Translations under genes and position numbers: made by a program | Notes under the pieces: model-generated | What the model was told of the DNA's origin: nothing | Seen by the model: only the letters and a program-made list of their open reading frames with translations | Databases searched by the model: none | From: UBA987 sp047620825 | Lineage (GTDB): Bacteria; Bacteroidota; Bacteroidia; NS11-12g; UBA9320 | Reading direction: 5' to 3' | DNA: 17,293 nucleotides | NCBI GenBank assembly: GCA_047620825.1 | Contig: JBLHOC010000060.1 | Coordinates: 1-17,293 of the forward strand | In this document: one piece after another, positions 13,867-17,293 of the stretch | Layout of the letters: every line of letters starts with the position of its first letter | Position numbering within the stretch: the stretch's first letter is position 1

Positions 13867-15234
13867 ATGAAAAACTTAAACAAAACCATTAGTCTGTTGG
13901 CACTTACATTGGGATATAGTTTATACACATCAGCCCAAACGACTGTAGCATCTATTATCTCGTCCAATCAAACTTGGACTGCAGCAGGGAGCCCTTATAT
14001 TCTTCCTCAAAATATTCTTGTTAATAAAGGGGTAACGATAGACGTAAAACCAGGCGTTACAATCCAAGGTTCTGGACTATTGATGATAATAAATGGCGAA
14101 TTCACCGCGATTGGCACCAAGGACTCCGTTATCGTCATTGACTCGGTTGAATTACAATTTACCGCAGAATCTGTGGACTATGACAAAACCACTGGTACAG
14201 GATCACAGTTTCAATATTGCTTGTTCCCTGACGGTGGGTCTGGGGTCTCAAGGACTATAACCCTTACGCAAACCAGCATGTTCGTCAAAAACTGCAAATT
14301 CATAAACAGATACTATTATATCTACTCATATAACCAAAGAGGCGGCGGTTCAGATTTGATCGTTGAAAAATCTATTTTTACAGGAAACAATAGAGGATAT
14401 GTGACCTACCTATCAAGTGACGTCATCCTAGAAATGACGGATTGTTATGCCGAAAACATAATGTATATATACACAGGCAACAATGCGACAATTACAAAGT
14501 GTGCATTTATAAATTTAAGGTCTGTTAAACTTACTACACGCTATACGAACGTTGTTTTGAAATGTAATTTGTTTAAGGATTTCCAATTTGGTGTGTTAGA
14601 TTTAACTTATCCAGGACCCAATGCCAATGTGGAAATCGTTGAAAACACTTTTGACGGAGCTCAATACTTCATCTCTTTCTCTGCAAAAAACCTAAGCAAC
14701 TCTAAGACCGTCATTAAAAACAATAATTTCTTAGCGTATACTTCTAACTCAATAAAAACAGGCCGTTCTAGCACTCCCGGTATATATGACACCTTGAACT
14801 TTCAAGGTAACTATTGGGGAGCAGGGTCTACTGCAACTATAGATGCTGGCATCCATGACTTTAACGACGATATTACGTTGGATGGTGTGATTGACTATGG
14901 TAATAGAAGAACAACACTCGCTAAAACATGCACTGGTGGCGGGACTATCGGTGGCGCAGACACCTCTGGCGTTAACGTTGGTGTTTATGAGTTAACAAAT
15001 GAACAAATAAGTTTGTATCCTAATCCAGCTGACTTAGATATTAATGTGAGTGCAAATGGGCAAATGATTCATGCCATTATTGTAACCGATCTCCAAGGCA
15101 AAACAAGTATTGAATTAAACGAAAGTAATCTGAACCATACGCTCGATGTAAGCACATTGGTCGAGGGTATTTATATCATTGAAGCTAGAGGTGATGGCTT
15201 TATATCAAGAAACAAATTGGTCGTAAAACACTAA
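13867..15234 (+). CDS. T9SS-secreted right-handed beta-helix protein
   Basis: This 455-residue secreted or surface protein has a signal peptide at about 1-23 (cleavage near TSA-QTT). A central region at about 40-350 has repeated short strands with stacked Asn and Val/Ile, such as VKNCKFINR, VEKSIFTGNN, MTDCYAENI, ITKCAFINL and VEIVENTFDG. This is the pattern of parallel beta-helix (PbH1) repeats seen in polysaccharide lyases and adhesins. The C-terminal 75 residues, from ISLYPNPADL at about 381, form a T9SS type-A sorting domain ending NKLVVKH. The chain should therefore cross the outer membrane by T9SS and be attached or released at the surface. No lyase catalytic residues can be assigned, so enzyme versus structural role is open. 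It is transcribed alone and ends at a hairpin terminator. Confidence 0.85.
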   Translation: MKNLNKTISLLALTLGYSLYTSAQTTVASIISSNQTWTAAGSPYILPQNILVNKGVTIDVKPGVTIQGSGLLMIINGEFTAIGTKDSVIVIDSVELQFTAESVDYDKTTGTGSQFQYCLFPDGGSGVSRTITLTQTSMFVKNCKFINRYYYIYSYNQRGGGSDLIVEKSIFTGNNRGYVTYLSSDVILEMTDCYAENIMYIYTGNNATITKCAFINLRSVKLTTRYTNVVLKCNLFKDFQFGVLDLTYPGPNANVEIVENTFDGAQYFISFSAKNLSNSKTVIKNNNFLAYTSNSIKTGRSSTPGIYDTLNFQGNYWGAGSTATIDAGIHDFNDDITLDGVIDYGNRRTTLAKTCTGGGTIGGADTSGVNVGVYELTNEQISLYPNPADLDINVSANGQMIHAIIVTDLQGKTSIELNESNLNHTLDVSTLVEGIYIIEARGDGFISRNKLVVKH

Positions 15235-15252
15235 GACTTAAGTAAACTTTAT

Positions 15253-15285
15253 AAAACCAGTTTCTGAAAAGAGCCGGTTTTTTTT
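15253..15285 (+). terminator. Rho-independent terminator after the beta-helix gene
   Basis: AAAACC (15253-15258) pairs with GGTTTT (15276-15281) across a 17-base loop, and the second arm runs into eight T (15278-15285). It starts 18 bases after the beta-helix stop. The convergent gene's stop codon (15284-15286) falls inside the T run. A weaker T-rich flank on the other side means it may also act on the leftward transcript. Confidence 0.65.
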
Positions 15286-16054
15286 ATTTAATCACACCAA
15301 TCATAACACCAAAAGCGCCGTCATCATTTCGATTGGATTCTGCATTGTACATTTTCGAGATGGCTCCATCTAAATACAGGGCATTCGAACAATTCAACTT
15401 ATCACGAAACAAGGTGGCAAAATCATAAAAATTGGTCTTTTGATTTGAAATCACAAACACGATTTCACCGTCTTTATTTATACCAACTCCATTACGAATA
15501 TGTACATTCTTTGATCCTTTTTTTAACGCTGGATGTAGTTTGTTTTTTATCACTAATAATGGCCCAGATTGCGTCGCATAGCTAATCTTATCTAGTTCAT
15601 GTAGCCGGTTAAAAACCGTGGTCTCTTCAAGAAAGACAACTCCACCGTTATCCATTCCAAAAACACCGTTTGGTTTCAAATAGAAGTTGCCATAACCAGA
15701 ATCTAACCTGATGGATTGCAATGACTTTCCGTGATCAATATATAAACCCAATGGTTTGAATGCCTTTGTAAACATCCCTCCGTTCACGGCAAATATGAGC
15801 TCATGACCTTGTTGCTTTTCGAAAGTTTTGAAGTTTTTGAAATTCCGTAGTGGCTTACCCGTTGAGTCCAGATATCCAAATACCAATTTATCCATATCAC
15901 CGAGGGTAAATACTTCGAACGTTTTATCCTTGAAATCAATGGTTTCAGTATGGTTGATGTCTTTCTTCCAGCCCCAATTAATAACCGTTAAACCAACAAT
16001 TAATCCAACCCCAACAAAGGACAGTATGCGCCTTACTTTTGTTTTAGCTTCCAT
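15284..16054 (-). CDS. Phosphodiester glycosidase (NAGPA/DUF2233, YigE-like) family protein
   Basis: This 256-residue protein has an N-terminal membrane anchor or uncleaved signal at about 10-27 and a NAGPA/DUF2233 domain over about 45-254. Family-type motifs seen are FAVNGGMF (88-95), PLGLYIDHGKSL (101-112), SGPLL (163-167), RNGVGI (187-192), NFYDFATLF (208-216) and ALYLDGAISKMY (225-236). They closely match the pattern I recall for E. coli YigE. Mammalian members uncover mannose-6-phosphate by removing GlcNAc from a phosphodiester. Bacterial members are thought to act on glycans or phosphodiesters in the envelope, with substrates largely unknown. The ATG overlaps the end of the M48 protease gene by 22 bases, so translation is probably coupled. 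No alternative start lies nearby. Confidence 0.82.
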   Translation of the reverse strand: MEAKTKVRRILSFVGVGLIVGLTVINWGWKKDINHTETIDFKDKTFEVFTLGDMDKLVFGYLDSTGKPLRNFKNFKTFEKQQGHELIFAVNGGMFTKAFKPLGLYIDHGKSLQSIRLDSGYGNFYLKPNGVFGMDNGGVVFLEETTVFNRLHELDKISYATQSGPLLVIKNKLHPALKKGSKNVHIRNGVGINKDGEIVFVISNQKTNFYDFATLFRDKLNCSNALYLDGAISKMYNAESNRNDDGAFGVMIGVIK

Positions 16055-16857
16055 GCATCTAGGTATTTTTGTGCTTCAGGCATCGACTTGCTTAGTTCTG
16101 AAGACCGCTTAGCCGGATTCGGATGTGTACTTAAGAATTCAGGTGGTCTTGCACCTCCAGACATCGCATTCATTCTGTCCCAAAACAAAGGAGCCTCTTG
16201 AGGGCTATAACCTGCCATAGCCATAAACATTAGGCCCATATGATCCGCTTCACTTTCATGTTTTCTACTAAACGGCAACATAACACCGAGTTGAGTTCCG
16301 GCACCATAAGCCAATTGAAACAATTGTTGTGTTTCTTCTGGTTTATCCATAACCGCTACACTTAAGGCAACACCGCCCAATTGTTGAACTAAGCCGTGAC
16401 TCATACGCTCATTCCCATGCCTTGCTATGGCATGTGCAATCTCATGTCCCATAACTACGGCAACCCCATTTTCAGTTTGACAAATCGGTATAATTCCTGA
16501 ATAAAAAACAACCTTACCTCCTGGCATGCACCAAGCATTTACGGTAGGGTCATCAACCAAATTAAATTCCCACTGATAGTTCTTAATTTCAGTACTATCT
16601 GCCGTTGTGCTTAGAAATGTTTCTACTGCTTTTGAAATTCGTAGACCCGCATTGGTTACCATCTGTTTACCGTTTCCGGTGGAGACCACTTTTGCTGAAT
16701 CCAAAAAAGTAGCATAGGACGTTAGACTCATGGCCAGCATATCACTTTCTGGCAAAAGTTTCATTTGTCTTCGACCAGTCAGGGGTACAGTCGCACAAGA
16801 ATAAATCATCAACCCCAATCCGATAACGACCCCTAATTTTTTTATATTGTTTCTCAT
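16033..16857 (-). CDS. M48-family zinc metalloprotease lipoprotein (LoiP/BepA-like)
   Basis: This 274-residue periplasmic protease is anchored as a lipoprotein. A short signal ends in MIYS with C21 as the lipidated cysteine, followed by ATVPLTGRRQ, a start common in Bacteroidota and LoiP-type M48 proteins. The zinc site is HEIAH at 138-142 with the third ligand E201 in ESEAD (201-205). The pre-motif NAWCMPGGKVVFYSG at about 107-121 forms the substrate edge strand. STHPNP near the C-terminus is also typical. E. coli relatives LoiP and BepA (which has extra TPR repeats missing here) cut misassembled outer-membrane proteins. A quality-control role fits this barrel-rich neighbourhood but is inferred. 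It overlaps the downstream YigE-like gene. Confidence 0.9.
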   Translation of the reverse strand: MRNNIKKLGVVIGLGLMIYSCATVPLTGRRQMKLLPESDMLAMSLTSYATFLDSAKVVSTGNGKQMVTNAGLRISKAVETFLSTTADSTEIKNYQWEFNLVDDPTVNAWCMPGGKVVFYSGIIPICQTENGVAVVMGHEIAHAIARHGNERMSHGLVQQLGGVALSVAVMDKPEETQQLFQLAYGAGTQLGVMLPFSRKHESEADHMGLMFMAMAGYSPQEAPLFWDRMNAMSGGARPPEFLSTHPNPAKRSSELSKSMPEAQKYLDAWKLKQK

Positions 16858-16965
16858 ACAGTTTTGATATGGACAAATGTTATTCCAAATATGCTAAATA
16901 TTCGTTACACATGAATGTCGTTCCATAAAAGAATCCGAAATTCTACTGGATTGTTCCAAAAAATC

Positions 16966-16973
16966 TAACTTCG
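16966..16973 (+). promoter_or_regulatory. Possible -7 box for the M20 peptidase gene
   Basis: TAACTTCG is one base off TAnnTTTG and lies 19 bases before the ATG at 16993, in the 135-base divergent gap shared with the M48 gene. No -33 TTG is found at normal spacing. Confidence 0.3.
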
Positions 16974-16992
16974 CTGTCGTAAAAATAGCATC

Positions 16993-17293
16993 ATGACTCA
17001 AAAGGATTATATCAATAAAAATCAAGAACGATTTCTTAACGAATTACTGGATTGGCTAAGAATTCCATCCATAAGTGCTGACCCTGCATTTTCTGACGAC
17101 GTACATAAAGCAGCAGCTTATGTGGCTGACAAATTAGCTTCGGTTGGGGCCGAAAATGTGTCGATAGAACAAACAGCAGGATATCCTATTGTTTATGCAG
17201 ATAAGATAATTGATCCAAGTAAACCAACAGTTTTGGTTTATGGTCATTACGATGTGCAACCTTCCGTTCCAGATGAGTTATGGGACACTCCAG
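16993..17293 (+). CDS. M20-family metallopeptidase/dipeptidase, 5' part
   Basis: The frame is open from ATG 16993 to the window edge, giving 100 residues of a protein that normally runs to about 450-460. The start (MTQKDYINKNQERFLNELLDWLRIPSIS, read in two parts around NQERF) is the typical N-terminus of M20 dipeptidases of the carnosinase type. VLVYGHYDVQP at about 83-93 is the first metal-binding motif, with the His ligand and catalytic-site Asp in place. These cytoplasmic di-zinc enzymes cleave dipeptides or small N-acyl amino acids. The remaining metal ligands lie outside the window, so activity cannot be confirmed. It is divergent from the M48 protease gene. Confidence 0.88.
   Translation, partial: MTQKDYINKNQERFLNELLDWLRIPSISADPAFSDDVHKAAAYVADKLASVGAENVSIEQTAGYPIVYADKIIDPSKPTVLVYGHYDVQPSVPDELWDTP

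Noticed and set aside
16874..16893. CAAATGTT and CAAATATG as minus-strand -7 boxes for the M48 gene
   Set aside because: Both differ from the consensus at the first, important T, and neither has a -33 TTG at proper spacing. There is not enough to choose between them.

Overview
The window looks like chromosome from a member of the Bacteroidota, probably Flavobacteriales-like. It is A+T-rich by eye and has secreted proteins ending in type IX secretion (T9SS) sorting domains. It also has a CarboxypepD_reg/OMP_b-brl outer-membrane barrel, a Wzi/RemB-like barrel, and several TAnnTTTG-type -7 promoter boxes typical of the phylum. I see no rRNA, tRNA, CRISPR array, insertion sequence, prophage or integrase. 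The genus cannot be fixed from sequence alone.

Layout. (1) 1-2723, plus strand: the probable last codons of an upstream gene, then recO, an acylphosphatase gene abutting it, and a Wzi/RemB-like outer-membrane barrel. (2) 2720-5497, minus strand: a large carboxypeptidase-regulatory-domain outer-membrane barrel that shares its stop palindrome with the previous gene. (3) 5641-6729, plus: a membrane fatty-acid desaturase, divergent from the barrel gene. (4) 6836-8437, plus: a broken gene for a T9SS-secreted kelch-like propeller, with two frameshifts and two in-frame stops. (5) 13498 down to 8434, minus: a tight five-gene operon encoding a LolA-like carrier, two FtsX-type permeases, a LolD-type ATPase and an outer-membrane barrel. 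(6) 13867-15234, plus: a T9SS-secreted right-handed beta-helix protein, followed by a hairpin terminator. (7) 16857 down to 15284, minus: an M48 metalloprotease lipoprotein gene overlapping a YigE-like phosphodiester-glycosidase-family gene. (8) 16993 to the end, plus: the start of an M20 metallopeptidase gene.

Functionally the window is mostly cell envelope: outer-membrane barrels, secreted surface proteins, an envelope protease and a lipid desaturase. The most system-like unit is the five-gene operon. It could form a complete path from an ATP-driven inner-membrane extractor, through a periplasmic LolA-like carrier, to an outer-membrane barrel. Bacteroidota generally lack an obvious LolB, so the operon is a candidate route for lipoprotein or lipid traffic. 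Its cargo cannot be read from the sequence.
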